Below are positions 33,433 to 46,047 of a stretch of 64,000 nucleotides of DNA, piece by piece. Origin of the DNA: Pieris napi (Eukaryota > Arthropoda > Insecta > Lepidoptera > Pieridae); contig NC_062238.1 in NCBI RefSeq assembly GCF_905475465.1, positions 13,299,368-13,363,367 of the forward strand, written 5' to 3'. Below the pieces are notes generated by a model. That model was not told the origin of the DNA and did no database searches. It saw only the letters and a list, made by a program, of their open reading frames with translations. Positions within the stretch are counted from its first letter, which is position 1, and each line of letters opens with the position of its first letter. The position numbers and the translations under genes are program-made.

Positions 33433-36400
33433 ATGCAAGACGAACACAGGAGAGCTATACAAAACAACTTTGCTTCCCTTGTCGAACAGACTGATTTAGA
33501 TCACATGGTTTCGACTCTGTATGAAAAAGGAGTATTTTCGGAACAAATGATCGAGCCTTACAAAGTTAGTGGATTTATTATTTACTAGAAAATATAATAA
33601 AAATTTAAAAATAATGTTTATAAACTTGTCGTAGGACTTAACTAAAGACGCAAGATCACGCAAACGTTTACTGTATAGAGATATAACAAGGCGAGGTCCT
33701 GATGCATTTAGGAATTTATTGGATGCTCTCTCAGATGCTGGTTATTGGGATTTAGTTCGGGATCTTGATCCCAATAGCTCTTTACACACAAGAAGAACCA
33801 AAATATCAGCACTAAGCACAAGTAACTAATATATTTAAATTTCTTTTTGTTGACACTTATTTTCATACTGAATTTTTGTATTAATGAAATTTTTATTTCA
33901 GGTATGTCTAATGAAAATGACTATGTTAGTATAAGTACTGAAAAGAAAAAGACCAAACCACGAGTTGATGTAAATAAAAGTTGGTAATTAGTCTTTTAAA
34001 TGTATTTTTTCAAAGTTCAATTTGACAAAATAATTAATGTTTATTTTTAGATGATTCTACACCTATCGCTAAAGATACAACAGATCTTAATATGGTACCT
34101 CACTACAATGTGATTAAGTCAAGCAAATTCTTTGAAGACGGTGAAGGTAAATATGTAAAGCATATTTAACACACATTATTATAGATTCATATATATATAT
34201 AATACTTATTTTATGATTTCTTTTCTGACATCCACTTGGTGAATCACAACTTAATACTGTATTGTTACTTTTTAAAATAGTTATAAAGTAACTATAAGTC
34301 TATTTTATTATGTATTTGATATTTCTGTGAAATGTACAAATACTTATATGTATTGGTCATGATGAGAATTTGATTATTTAGCTAATTATAGGGATAGTAA
34401 AACTAGTGCTATTATTATAGAACTAGAGTGGTTACTGTATGTAGTCAGTCCCAAAGTTCTGTCATAAATGGAAATAATGATAAAAACAAAAGTATTATCA
34501 GTTTTTAATGAGTGATATATCAATTTATAGAACATTAATGAAGGAATAGAAATAGCATAAAATTATTCGAAATGACCTCCCTTATTTTTAATACTGGCCC
34601 TTAATCCCCGCGGCCAGTCGTCTATCGCAGCACGCACCATATTCATGTCGATTTCAGTGACTGATTTATTTAAATATGACGTCAGACTCTCCAAATTTTT
34701 ATGTGGTATAGCACAAACCTTCCTCTCTAATTATAGTCCAAAGGAGTAAGGTCCGGACTGGAGGAAGGCCAATTCACATGTCTAATTAAGTCGATGTTTT
34801 GACGCTCAAACCAGGCTTGAGTGGTCTTGACTGTCTGTGAAGGCGCAGAGTCCTGCTGGAACACGAAGTGATGTCCCGCAATTAGCGTGCTGGGCAGGTC
34901 TTTGACAAGCGATCCAAAACCGTCTCTTGGTACACTTTTGCACTGGTTATGACCCTCTTTTCGCAAAAATGAAAGTCATTTGGCCCGTATTAGGATACTC
35001 CCAATCAGACCATTACTGATGATGGATGATGTCCATGTTGCACCCTTGGAACTTTATTTACAGCTTCTTCAGAACTCCTAGCGTACACTCTATCATTCTC
35101 TTTATTGTACTTCTCTTCAAAATCGAAATTTTTTTCGTCCGTAAAGATATCACGGTGTCGGTTTTTCGCGTACCGCTTCAACAAAACCCGCGATCTCTTA
35201 AGCCTTATTGCTTTTAGACGAGCATTAAGTAAGTGCCCACTTTTTTTTGTATGCTCGTAGACCAAGATCTTAATTTAAAACCTTTTTTACTATTTTCCTA
35301 TTGACACCCATCTGCAAAGCCATCAACTTCTGTTTTCGGACAGGATTTCTTGCTATCCGCGCCTTGATAGCTTTGATTACTGCTGGTGTTCTTACGGAGC
35401 ATGGCCGGCCAGTTTTTTCTTGTCCTCAACACGGGAGACTTCATTATACCTATCAATAGTACGACACACACACCTAAGAGTTATATTCAAACTTTTGAGC
35501 AACTTGAAAATGGTACTCGGCGAGTGCCAACAGCGGTGCAACGCAATAACAGTTATTCCGTTTACTTTCAATGTCCACTCCATCGTGAAAAATTAAGGAA
35601 AGTGATTGTTTTTTTCTTTTAAAACAATAGTTAAACATTCAAAAATACAATGCAATATTTTTTTTATAAAATCATGTTCGAAATTTAAAAATAATGTGGC
35701 AGTGACAGAACTTTGGGACCAACTACGTAGTATATTTTTTTTTAATTTTAAGTTAATTTTTCATTAAATTGCATTTGTACACAATGAAAATTATCTGCAC
35801 AAGCCTAAGCTTATTTTGATGATAAATTTGTAGAACATTTTACTTTTTGCATTATAACACATTTGCACATTACCTATAAAAAAATTAAGCGTTTATTGGT
35901 GACTTTTAACATTGCAGATATAAAGTTATACAACACGCGAGGACATAAGAGAGGCATTATTGTAGTGTTTAGTTACATTGAATTTGTTAACAACATTGAA
36001 ACATACCGAAAAGGAGTGGATGTTGATTGTCAGAAACTAAAATACTTATTTAGTGAAATGGGCTTTCGAGTAATATCATATGAGAATTTGACCAGAGATG
36101 TATGTACTATGTATAAATGTATGATTTGTTATAGGAATATAAATTAAAATATTTTGTTAGAAATTTCCTTCATTACATAGTCATAAGAAGCATGACATAA
36201 CACATTTTCTTTTCTTTTATTACAGGAGACGGTTACAACATTAGAGAGTCTAAAAAAAGTAATAGTTGGTGTAGAATGTGTTTTCATAGTAGTCTCTTCT
36301 CATGGATATGAGCGGAAGTATAGCTCAGATACAGACATTCGCTGTAAAGATGGACAACTCATTACCATTTATGAGATTATTGATTATTTTAATAATAAGA

Positions 36401-37089
36401 ACTTTCCTGCATTGCATGGAATCCCAAAGGTTTTTATCTTTCAGCTATGCAGGTAAGTTAACTAACACTAAACACCATTTGGTGATTTTTTTTTACAATT
36501 AGAAATGTTTAGTATACAATAATAAACTTTATAATTGAGTAATGTCAATGGATATGATAAAATATTTGAATAATAATATAATAATGAGGTTGAACTTTTA
36601 AGGGGGTCGAATGAGGAATACATAGATGGCCCAATTAGGTTCGTATCACCAGACGATCCGAGCCCTCCGGCCGAGCGCGACGGCAATCCCACGACTGATA
36701 CTGGTCGCTTCTCCCAAGACACACCTCGAACCCCCCTCAACAAGCGAAATAGACTTTTCTCTGATATTCTTATTGCGCATTCAACACTGCCAGGTATTAT
36801 TTTTTCTATGGTATTTTTTTTCAACTATATATATTGTAAAAGTACGTCACATTAAAAGTATTGGCATATTGTAGGTAATGTTTCATACAGGGATCCAGAG
36901 GAAGGATCGTGGTATATTCAGACACTGTGCGAGGTGTTTGCGGCTCGGGCCCACGACTGCCACGTAGATAAGCTATTCACACTCGTCGACCAACACCTAC
37001 ATGAACGATTTCACATACAGACCTCGTCTGTTGACAAATGGGGTTTCAACAAGAGACTCTACCTACATCCTGGTCTCTATCAGGACTGA
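33433..37089 (+). CDS. Dronc: Initiator caspase, Dronc (CARD-caspase)
   Basis: Eight exons join in phase to 1308 nt (435 aa): 33433-33564, 33635-33821, 33902-33979, 34051-34146, 35918-36099, 36226-36452, 36603-36793, 36875-37089. Residues 1 to about 95 form an N-terminal CARD; a linker and a caspase p20/p10 domain follow. The catalytic dyad is His251 in VVSSHGY and Cys300 in QLCRG, split across the exon 6/7 junction (Drosophila Dronc has PFCRG there). A long acidic, Pro-rich linker separates p20 and p10, and the small subunit has WYIQTLCEVF. A CARD with a caspase domain of this length is the insect Dronc / caspase-9-like type, which joins the Ark apoptosome and activates effector caspases. 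Donor 3 (GTTGGT) is weak but the only one that keeps frame. Intron 4 holds a mariner relic. Confidence 0.88.
34440..35727 (-). mobile_element. mariner (D37D, maT-like) element, inactive
   Basis: 1288 bp between TA target duplications, with terminal inverted repeats GTCCCAAAGTTCTGTCA (one mismatched end region). The transposase runs on the minus strand: an HTH segment at 35392-35583 (ALHRCWHSPSTIFKLLKSLNI), the first catalytic Asp in DIFTDEK, the second in QQDSAPS, and the last Asp in SPDLTPLDY, with 37 residues between the second and third. The frame is broken at least between 34966 and 35005 and between the HTH and central parts. It lies within Dronc intron 4. Confidence 0.88.
34727..35590 (-). 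pseudogene. mariner transposase remnant
   Basis: Fragments in different frames cover the helix-turn-helix, linker and catalytic core of a mariner transposase. All three catalytic aspartates can be read, but in-frame stops and shifts separate them, so no full protein is made. Confidence 0.8.
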
Positions 37090-39029
37090 ATATTTGCATT
37101 ATGACAGATGATATTCCATACGACCAGAATATGTGATATTAATCATGAGAGATCTATTTAGCTGGAGTCTTAAGTTTAAGTTATTCTTGTATTACAACTT
37201 TTATATTAGTTTAACATTGTGTTTTAATGATTTTCTTCTACTGAAAAGGCAGATGTGATATTCCAATTTATACAAGATTATTCTAGTAAATTGATTTTAT
37301 GTATTGAAAAATCCACAATTAAAAGTAGTAATTATTCGGAAACTCGTTTCAATGTTCAATTATTATATCTCCCTTTCAACTACCTGAACACAGTACCGAG
37401 AGGGAAAAATGTAAAACAATTATTGTGATCGGACCAACGGACGTAATAAGAACCTGTTGGCAATCACAATCGAAGCCCTCACATATTCCTCTTCTAGCGA
37501 CTTAGCTTGGCCATAATAAAATCTTTCTACTCACGCACTTTCCAGTAGAAGGAAAGAATTATCTGTCAAACTCAAAATACCTTTTTATTTTGTTGAGATT
37601 GTGCTGTGGACAGCATCCCTTCAATGAAAATATTTTATTTTTGATTAGTAATTTCAGCTTACGCGCTATATGCCCCATTTTTAATGTGTGTTCGTCCAAT
37701 GACTGTTCTACAGTTACCGTTTTTCTACACAATTTTTGACTGGGGCCATATATATCACCATCTTAATTTGGGTAACATACCTATTATAATTAAATTTGGA
37801 AATTTTATTTGCATTTGAAAATGAAAGTAATTTATTTAATTTTTTTATGCATCGTTATGTTAAATTTTTGGCCTAAAGATATCTGTTCGTCTGATTAACG
37901 GACATTTTTATTCATCGCAGCAAGATGAAGATCGCTCATATGACTAACATTATGTTTGTATTAGTTTTTTAAACTGAAGACGTATGAAGGCGAGGTTGAG
38001 GGCGAATATTTTTATTCACACACACACACACATCTGCGCTATTGAAATGCCGTATGTAGCGACAAGACATGCCAGCATGAGTTTGTGTTATGCTAGCTAG
38101 ACTTCACCTATAAAATTGTTGACCGCGCTTTGTGCACTATTCTAAGCACGATTATTTGACGATTTTCATTTCACACTCATCAAGCAATCGACTCCTTCAA
38201 TCCATCAATAAATTATTAAAAGACAATTGAGATTTTACATTTTTAAAAGCTATCAATCTCTAAAGCTATTTTTAATGCTCTATTTGAATTGAATTTACAA
38301 TTAATGTATAAAGCTGTAATTAGAGATAATTCCTTAATCTGATGGCAAGTCGGCTGGTGTCATTGTTGGTTGTAGTTTTTTGTTGTCCAAGACGACAGTT
38401 AAATTATCAGGGAAGTAATAAAAAATCATTAGAATTAGTAATTGTCAGTAAATTGATAGTGAGATATTGATTCTTTCTCACACCAAACAATTTTTTTTAC
38501 GTAAAGTTGCGGACGTAATCGCTTTTTGAAGTTATACTTCTTTAGGCGCGTTATGAAAAATTGATGAGTGAAATTTTACGATGCGCTCGGACCGTGACAC
38601 AAAATTCACAGAATGAAGTTGCTCACGGAAGATGCTACAGCATTGGACATAATTTAAAAACATTCGAATAATAATGGAATTTATGTTATACTTAATGTAA
38701 GAGAATAATAATAAATATTTATTTAATTATTCAAATGTAAACTGAACTTTATTGACTATAATGACTCCTTTTCCTGTCTTTGATTATTTAATTGTAATTA
38801 ATTATTTGCATGCAATCAGAAACTATTTTTAATAATGCCAAAAAAGTATAACTTCTTACGCGCGTACATAAGTACACGCACCCTTTTTATTTTAGCACAC
38901 ATTGTTCTCATTTATATACGGTTATATAACAAAAAGCAATATACAATTAAAGTCGTATTCGATTTATTTTGTAAGTTGAAATTGTGGCCACCAACCAATT
39001 AGACATTAAAATAATGAAAAAGAAATATT
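37090..39029. other. Intergenic, AT-rich
   Basis: No gene is recognised. It contains a (CA)n microsatellite near 38018-38033 and a possible MITE (listed separately). Confidence 0.5.
38520..38870. repeat. Possible MITE
   Basis: The near-palindromic words GAAGTTATACTTC (about 38529) and GTATAACTTC (about 38848) stand in inverted relation next to GCGCG-containing ends. There is no coding capacity and the target duplication was not fixed. Confidence 0.3.
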
Positions 39030-41741
39030 TTATCGGTCGGACATGGATGTTGTAAAAATATTAAGTTTGCTATAGTTGAGACGTTCTTGGAAGCAGTACC
39101 CCTTTTCACTAACCTTCATAAAAGTATCTTTACATTGTTTCCTCGATTTATTCTCGCTCTCTAGGTTGTCTTGTATAAAATCTGCATATTTATTTATATT
39201 CTCTAACCACCTTTGTATAGGATTAATAAAGGAACTTTGATACAGCCAATTCAAAACAGATGTTTTAGACCACCATGTTTGAAATGTTTTAAAATCATAT
39301 GCAACAACACCCCAATACCAATTCTTCTTGGTTTCCCTTTTATCTTGATACTTTTGCCAGTTCACACAACACTTTATAAATTGTGAATTAACATTTTCCT
39401 CAACAATAATTTCAGCAATTTGTGCTAAAGTAGTATTAAAAAGTTCCGGTTGTAAATACATGTCGGTAGAAGATATCGAGTGGGACGAAATATCGGTTGC
39501 AATGCTTCCTCTGGCCACGACAGATTCTAGAGTTGGAAGCCAAACATTTGATACGACCAAAGTTGAAGTGACTAAAGTTATAAAACTGCTCAAATAACTA
39601 AAGGTAAGAGTAAAGCAGGCACAGCCGACTGACTTCATCAGCTCACTCATCAAAGTTTTGTTGCATGTAACTGCAAGATCAGTATATGTAAAAAACCCTC
39701 TCATCAAAGCCTGCTTCATTGCCACTTGTCTCTCGAGCCATAAAAGTCCACTTTCAAATGTTTTTTCATTAATGTATAAATTCCATTCCTGAAAAGTTCA
39801 TTTTATTTAAATTACAAGTCTGATAAAGGTCAGTTTAGTTCCAATACTGTCTTTGGAACAATTGGATTGGAAAATTATACTATTGTTAGGGTTTTATCCC
39901 AATTAATTTAATATTACAAAAACAATCAGAAAAGGATTAGCCTAGTAACAAATACTGCTGCTATCTATTTTTTTTATTGTAGGGATAATAAATACATTTG
40001 TTTAGATAGAAGTACATTAAAAGAGTACTTACAATAGCATTCAGAAAGTCTGCCTCAAGTTTGTTCAGTTGATGAAGGTCAAGCCCTCCTGAGGCAGCCC
40101 ATTCTGAACATATCACTTCATCATCTTCACCATCGTCTTGGAGAAACTTGTTACTAACCATCTACAAAACATTTATTGTACTAAATTTTATTCATTTATA
40201 AGTGTTGACTAAATAATAATAATATGTTTAAATTACCAAAGAGACTAGAAAGAGATCAGCCGGAGAAGTTGCAGTTAAGTAGTCAGGATTACAAAGTTTA
40301 AGTCGCTCTAAATACAGGATTGCAAGAACAAGTGCACACGGTGAAACACAGGCAGAACGAGCAATGCTTGCTGCCTGGTCTGCGTGCAGCCGCCGAACAG
40401 AGTGTCCTCTTTGTGCCATTGACCACACCTCACATGATATTTCTGCACAAGAATAGGTCTTAGGGTAAGTTGCGAAATAGATGCAAAAAGTTAAACACAA
40501 TAAAATTTTATGTTTACTATATCTTATTACTAATTCTTTATATGTAAGGAAAACATAATATTTAATATTTTCCTATACAAACTCTTTTTATATTTTATTT
40601 TTCTTCTTTGCCGTCTGATCGACGATGTTTTATTTGTCACTTGACATAATAGATGTAATATAGGCTTTAAATGTTGTTTCTTTTGTATTCACAGAGAAAC
40701 GCAGTTGCGCCTTATTTATCCCCAGTACTCATATAAGCGATTGATACCATTATATATATATAAAAATGTTATGTTGGTTTGTGTACGCTTCAAAAACTCA
40801 AAAAGTTCTACACCGATCAAGCTGAAATTTTAGCATGATACATATCAAGGATTGCTTTTTATTTTTTTTTCACAAGTATTGCAAAATTAAACTTATATGA
40901 ATTGTATTCTTTGTTTTGTTTCTCATTTCTTAACCATTCAATCACAATGTGCCACAGCAAAGCGTGGCAGGGAACAGCTAGTTTACTATATTTCTAAGAT
41001 ATTTATTGTATAAACATTAAAAAACCTGTGACTGGAAGGCTCAAGCTGGATAGAGTGGGTAACTGCCCATAGTATAAGGTCTTAGATATCCTTTTCAAAA
41101 ATTCCTGGTGGTCTCCCATGCTCTACAAAAAAATTGTTTTACATTTAATGAATCAAGTAACATATTTGTATATTATATAAAGAGTAATTTGTAATGTCTA
41201 TTGTCTTAACATTTAACATGTGTAAGTCAAGGTCTTAGGTTCTATTCTGGTACTTGATACCATAATAATTTTGCTTTGGGTTAATAAGTATATTAGGGTT
41301 ACCACATACTAGCCTAAAAAGTTTAATGAAACAGATGCAGATTTTACCCTAGAGCCCTATTGGAGGGATAATGGGGCTTCCAACACTAGTCCAATTATGT
41401 GTGTAGAAATGGGACAAAAATATTTCGTATTGTGATTGAAGTTACAATCTTTACATCGTACATAAATACTACGTCATTACAATTAAAATTTTTCCTTTAT
41501 TAAAAGTAACTTAGGAAATACTTACTTGTAACGTTAGTTACATGAAAACCTAGTAACTCTAACCATAAAGTTTCATTTTATTAATAACGATAAAATTATA
41601 AACGTGAAAAATTCTAGCTATATATACTAATTATTTGATATAAATACCGCGAACAGGCCACGACATACATTAATGACCTTATTATCTTACCTTTATATTG
41701 CCTCTTGACCCTTCTTTTCTTCTTTTAGATATACTAGACAT
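39030..41741 (-). CDS. CNPPD1: CNPPD1, cyclin-like membrane protein
   Basis: Five exons join in phase: 41691-41741, 41026-41122, 40237-40442, 40033-40161, 39030-39788 (1242 nt, 413 aa, against about 410 in human). The cyclin-box part carries the family's strongest blocks: LYYGQLPTLSSLSLP, SPCALVLAILYLERL, NPDYLT, SDLFLVSL-type helices, SNKFLQDDGEDDEV and EWAASGG. A hydrophobic stretch (CACFTLTFSYLSSFITLVTS) follows FFTYTDLAV, the likely transmembrane segment. Its molecular role is poorly known; the family is named for a cyclin-Pas1/PHO80 domain. The short first exon (17 codons) is supported by its ATG and donor GTAAGA. A small Helitron relic lies in the intron between exons 2 and 3. Confidence 0.85.
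40749..40981 (+). mobile_element. Short non-autonomous Helitron relic
   Basis: It starts in TATATATATAAAAATGTTATG, ends in GGGAACAGCTAG before T, and just upstream has CCACAGCAAAGCGTGGCAGG, which can form the Helitron 3' stem. The 5' TC is not clear. It lies in a CNPPD1 intron. Confidence 0.5.
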
Positions 41742-42097
41742 TGTAAAGGTTAGAATTCTCTTCTACCATTTAAATACGTAAATAAAAATAGTTAATTGAA
41801 ATTTGAAACTCAACTTGCAAATTTAATTTTAAGGCAGTCCGCAGGGCGCAGGCAGTAGGCGCTGGCAGCTATTTACTACAAAGTTGAGTAGAGAAAAAGA
41901 GTATATAAACTATAATTTATACTCTAGTTAACATATTATTACTTAATTTGTTTTTATCTGTAGTTTTAAATTTATGTATTATCAAATGACAGCTCGTGTC
42001 GACGGTCGGTAGCCTAGGCCAAAAAGGCGTGAGTCGGGATGCAATAAGCAACGCCATGACATTTCACATTGCTACGAAAAGACACACATTAAGGCGG

Positions 42098-42326
42098 CCA
42101 TTCACGGGCGATCCATCGATCCATTTGGCACGCTGTCGATCCAAAATTCGTCCATGAATGTGAAAACACTGCCGGTCCAAATGGATTGGCTCGGATCGAT
42201 GGAATTCCAACTGCGCGAAAATCCATCGCGCCGAGTCAATTGGCGCGGCGCGCTTGTGTATGCGGAAAACCAACGGTCCGGTCGGTCTGAGCCGTCGTGC
42301 CATACGGTTTGCTCGTTCGTGAATGG
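42098..42326. repeat. Probable non-autonomous DNA transposon
   Basis: A GC-rich island in AT-rich DNA, bounded by imperfect inverted repeats CCATTCACGGGCGA and TCGTTCGTGAATGG. Internal repeats of GATCCAT/ATGGAT type are frequent. No coding capacity is apparent. Confidence 0.4.
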
Positions 42327-42717
42327 TGTAACTCGCGAGTCAAACACGCCATTTTGATTTTAGTTTGCGTTTAGCCGTTGGACGAGAAGCAAGTGACGCA
42401 TTGTTAATATAAATCGTTTTCGCAATGAGTTCAAACCAACACTTTGTTATTCAATTTATTTATAAGCTTAGAAAAAAAAGTCCACTCCTTCATTAAATTT
42501 ATGTGAGTGAGTTGCGATCTTTTCAGCAACCAATCTTTACACCAGTTTAATTTTTTTTAAACTAGACAAAACGCTATGGTAGATAAATAAAACTCATCTT
42601 CTGAATCGATGTTCATTATGGACACGTCCGGTGCTATCGACGCCTACACTCAAAATGATCAAATGGAACGGCTCGCTGGCGTGATCGTGAATGGCATGAA
42701 TTTGGCTCAAAAACCAA

Positions 42718-43260
42718 TTATTGAAACATTGACGCTCCACAGTTATTATGAAAATATGACATGATATTATGAAAATAGCTGAAATAAACGAGCTTTGCTG
42801 TATTCTCATCGGTAAGATCGCGGATCTTTTTCACTGCGAACGCTGCAGAACTTAGCCTTTTCGAAAGACATTCTATGTGTCGGCCCCACTGGGGTTTACT
42901 ATCTAAAATAATTCCCAAGAACACCGCATTATCAACAAAGTATATATTTTCCTCATCTTAACTTAATATTTGCGAATGACTACTTTTTACATTTGTAGCT
43001 ACAAATTTAATACATTTTGTCTTCTTTTCGTTTAGCTTAAGATTATTTATATTAAACCAGTGAACTACACTGGAGATGGCACTGTTTACATTTTCAAGTG
43101 ATGGATTTCGTCGTTTTACTTTAAATAAAACTTAAAAGCGAAGTGTCATCAGCAAACAGTACTATCTCGTGAAGCTCCTTTACAAGAAACGGTAGTGACC
43201 TACCGTTTCTTGTAATTCTTGTTTATATAGACGAGAAATAAGAAGGGACCAAGTATTGAG
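42718..43260 (-). pseudogene. LINE reverse-transcriptase fragment (jockey-like)
   Basis: The minus strand reads FLGIILDSKPQWGRHIECLS and, with shifts, a preceding KLNEKKTK-type block. This is the region just after the YxDD core of jockey/CR1-type non-LTR reverse transcriptases. Frame breaks are present and neither end of an element is seen. Confidence 0.6.
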
Positions 43261-43806
43261 TTGCCGTGCATGCATGCATGTTGCCGTGGTGGATGTTACC
43301 CTAGTTACTAGTAGGTACAATAAAATTATTAATTAAATTATATGATTTAAACAGATGACGTTTACTTGAACTACAGTTGTCAAGCAAATTTACATTCACG
43401 TAAACACATTTAAGTTATAATATATAACGTTTAGAGCTAAATAGTTATCTAGTTGACCACTCTTATTTTAAACACGGTTTTTATGCTTTCGTTCTTGTTC
43501 TGAGATTAGACGTATGTTTTCAATGAAATTTATCACAGATCACATAATATATTATATGCAAAGATGCAACTCAGTGGACTGTGGACTAACCTAATCTATA
43601 GAAAGATTTTATTGATTAAATCCTGTCACAAATTGCAATCAACAAACCAATTACATCCATGATCCTATCAATATCAACAATTGTTTAAGTTTCATGGATT
43701 GGGTTGTACTGTAAATATGGAAGAACACGTTATTTACTGAAGAGTAATAGTTTTAATGTAAAAATGTGTACCTCAGTGTACTTAGGGGCATTGCATTAAC
43801 CAAAGA

Positions 43807-46047
43807 ATGGTGAAAATGAAAACTAAAAGTTTCTTGTTGTTTTCGACAACCGTTTTTGCTATTAGTATATTTTTGATAGTTTTCCACTCGCAGCCACCGC
43901 AGTCATTTCAAAGTATAGTTTCTCAAACCCATCAACATATAAAAAACTTCCAGGTAAGTTAGTATTGTTTTTGAATAACAATAATTTTATACTATTACTG
44001 ACAATATAAGTAAAACTAAAAACATGTTGGATTAGTTCTAATGATTGAATTCATTACAAGAAATGTTTTTTAGCCTCTGAAATTCCTGGACTGCTGTAGT
44101 TGCCCTAAACTTCTTTAAGTAAAACATTCACTTGATTTTTCTATCTTATATCTGAGTAATTTTCAATAGCTTTTTGTGAGTGATTATGCATGAAACTATT
44201 ATTATAAAAGATATTAACAATATTATCAAAAAGTTCATTTAGAAAGCATGATCTTATCCTTCATTTAAAAAATGAAATAAAATTTATCTGAACATAGCAG
44301 GCCTCTTTGCCCCAGGAGCAGCTACGGGATGTCGAAGAGCGTCACCTGGTGCAAGAAGAGCGTTACCTCAGCCTTGTTGGGTTGGCTGGGCATGTTGAGC
44401 TTTGGAAGAACACAACCGTACCTGTGCTTGTAACTCATGCTCGCAATGATGATCATGCACTAGTTGTAGCCTTTATAAGGGCAGCTCAGAAACTTCCATA
44501 CACCATACTTGTCTACAATCTTGGCCTCAAACCCTATTCATTAAATGTGGTATGTTCTATGTGTATTTATGTGTTAAATTAAAACTACAGTATAGTGTTA
44601 TGTTGTTGTGTAATGGTTGTCTCTATAAAATGTCAACAAAATGTTACGTTTTGTTCTTTTAAAATAAAACTAATAATTGGACTATAGGAGCTAACTTTTG
44701 ACAATTTGTGGTCAATAAATGGTTATTTAGGACCCATGGCTTTGTGACATGTGTGTAAAATCCTTTATAGTACTTATTTATAAGTTATTCTAAAATGTTT
44801 GTAACTTCATTGCTGACATAAGATTTCAATTAAACAAAGTCTAAATATTTCTTCGCGCTAAGATAAGTCAGTCTATTTGTGAAAACCACAGAGGAAACAA
44901 TAATATACCTGTACTGAAATTAGTAGATTAACAACCCGGTTCCTAGGCCTATTCATATTCAATAGAAATGAGATGCATCATAATAATTATATTATGTACT
45001 ATTATTGTATGTGCTTCAGTTTTTCCTTGCTTCTTAAAAAAATATAAAACAATTTCTTTTATCCACCAGATTTCCAACTACTGCAATTCATCAAAGTGTG
45101 TCGTGATAGATTTCGATCTCACAGCATTCCCTGCGCACGTCAACGACGAGAGCATCACTGCCTTTCGACCGCTTATCATTCAGGTATACAATACGGAGCG
45201 AAGTGAAGTAAATCTGTGGCACTATCGAACCAGTACAGAAAATCACGAAAATAATTGTTGTGCAGCACGCGCTGAGCCGCGTGGGCGGGGTGGTGTACTG
45301 CTCCGCGGCCAGCAGATGGCGCGGGTCGGCGGCCGAGCTGGAGGCGACGTGGCGGGGTGCGGCGGCGTCGCTGGGCGTGGTGGCTTGGCCGCGGAGAGCC
45401 GCCGTCACCTCTCTCACGCACCCGCACATGTTCACCTACTTCCACGCCGACGTCGACGACTTCCTCTTCGTGCAGATGCTCGACACGTCGCGGCTCGTCT
45501 TGGCCGCCTGCGACCGCCTCGCGCCTCTCATGCGGCCCTGGGTGCAGTGCGCACTCACCGCCGACTGCATCATGCCCGTCGGTCGGTACGATTTGCTTAG
45601 AACCCGCCTATTCTTATTTACAATTTTTTGAGAAATTTATACAAACCCGGTTCCGGTAATACGTCCATAAAAGTCGACCGAAGAGATAAAAATAATAAAT
45701 AAATATAAACATTCGAAATGTTAATTACATCTTCGGTCGCGCTGTAAGAGAAATGTTTGTGGACAGGCGCTCAGTCGGAGGGCTGCCGTTTCGACAAGAA
45801 GCCGCAATATCGATATTCGGGGTGCCACGGACAGGACGCGTCGGCGCTGAGCATCATCCTGGGGCTCCGCAGCGGGTTCGAAGAGAGCGGCTACACGGGC
45901 TCGGCGGGCCGATGGGGCCGCGCGTCCGCACCGGCCGCCCAGAGGGCCTTCTCCGCCCAGAGGCCCCTCTCCGCCGGCCGCAACGGCTCCACCACCCCCC
46001 GCCCCGACGAACGCTCCGACCGCACGGACCGCTACGACAGCCGCTAG
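43807..46047 (+). CDS. Type II membrane protein resembling the DUF1647 family
   Basis: Five exons join in phase to 1092 nt (363 aa): 43807-43953, 44316-44549, 45070-45183, 45266-45581, 45767-46047. The first exon has a basic start and a hydrophobic anchor (about residues 8-27), as in Golgi type II proteins. The luminal part has VLVTHARNDDH, a VIDFDLTAFPAHV block, THPHMFTYF, and the Cys-rich end WVQCALTADCIMPVGA...CRFDKKPQYRYSGCHGQD. The spacing of these conserved Cys/His residues recalls the DUF1647 group, which has a glycosyltransferase-like fold, but the enzymatic role is an inference. Exon 2 could begin 18 nt earlier at another AG in the same frame. Exons 4-5 are far more GC-rich than 1-3. 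The low-complexity C-terminus is Arg/Ser/Pro-rich. Confidence 0.7.

Larger units (their letters stand above)
41742..43806. other. Intergenic region with transposon relics
   Basis: Contains a GC-rich non-autonomous DNA element (about 42098-42326) and a LINE reverse-transcriptase fragment (42718-43260), listed separately. The remaining sequence is AT-rich and unassigned. Confidence 0.5.

Noticed and set aside
43135..43220. Inverted words around TAGTGACCTACCGTTTCTTG taken as a stem-loop
   Set aside because: They lie within the decayed LINE reverse-transcriptase region and have no further support as an RNA gene.
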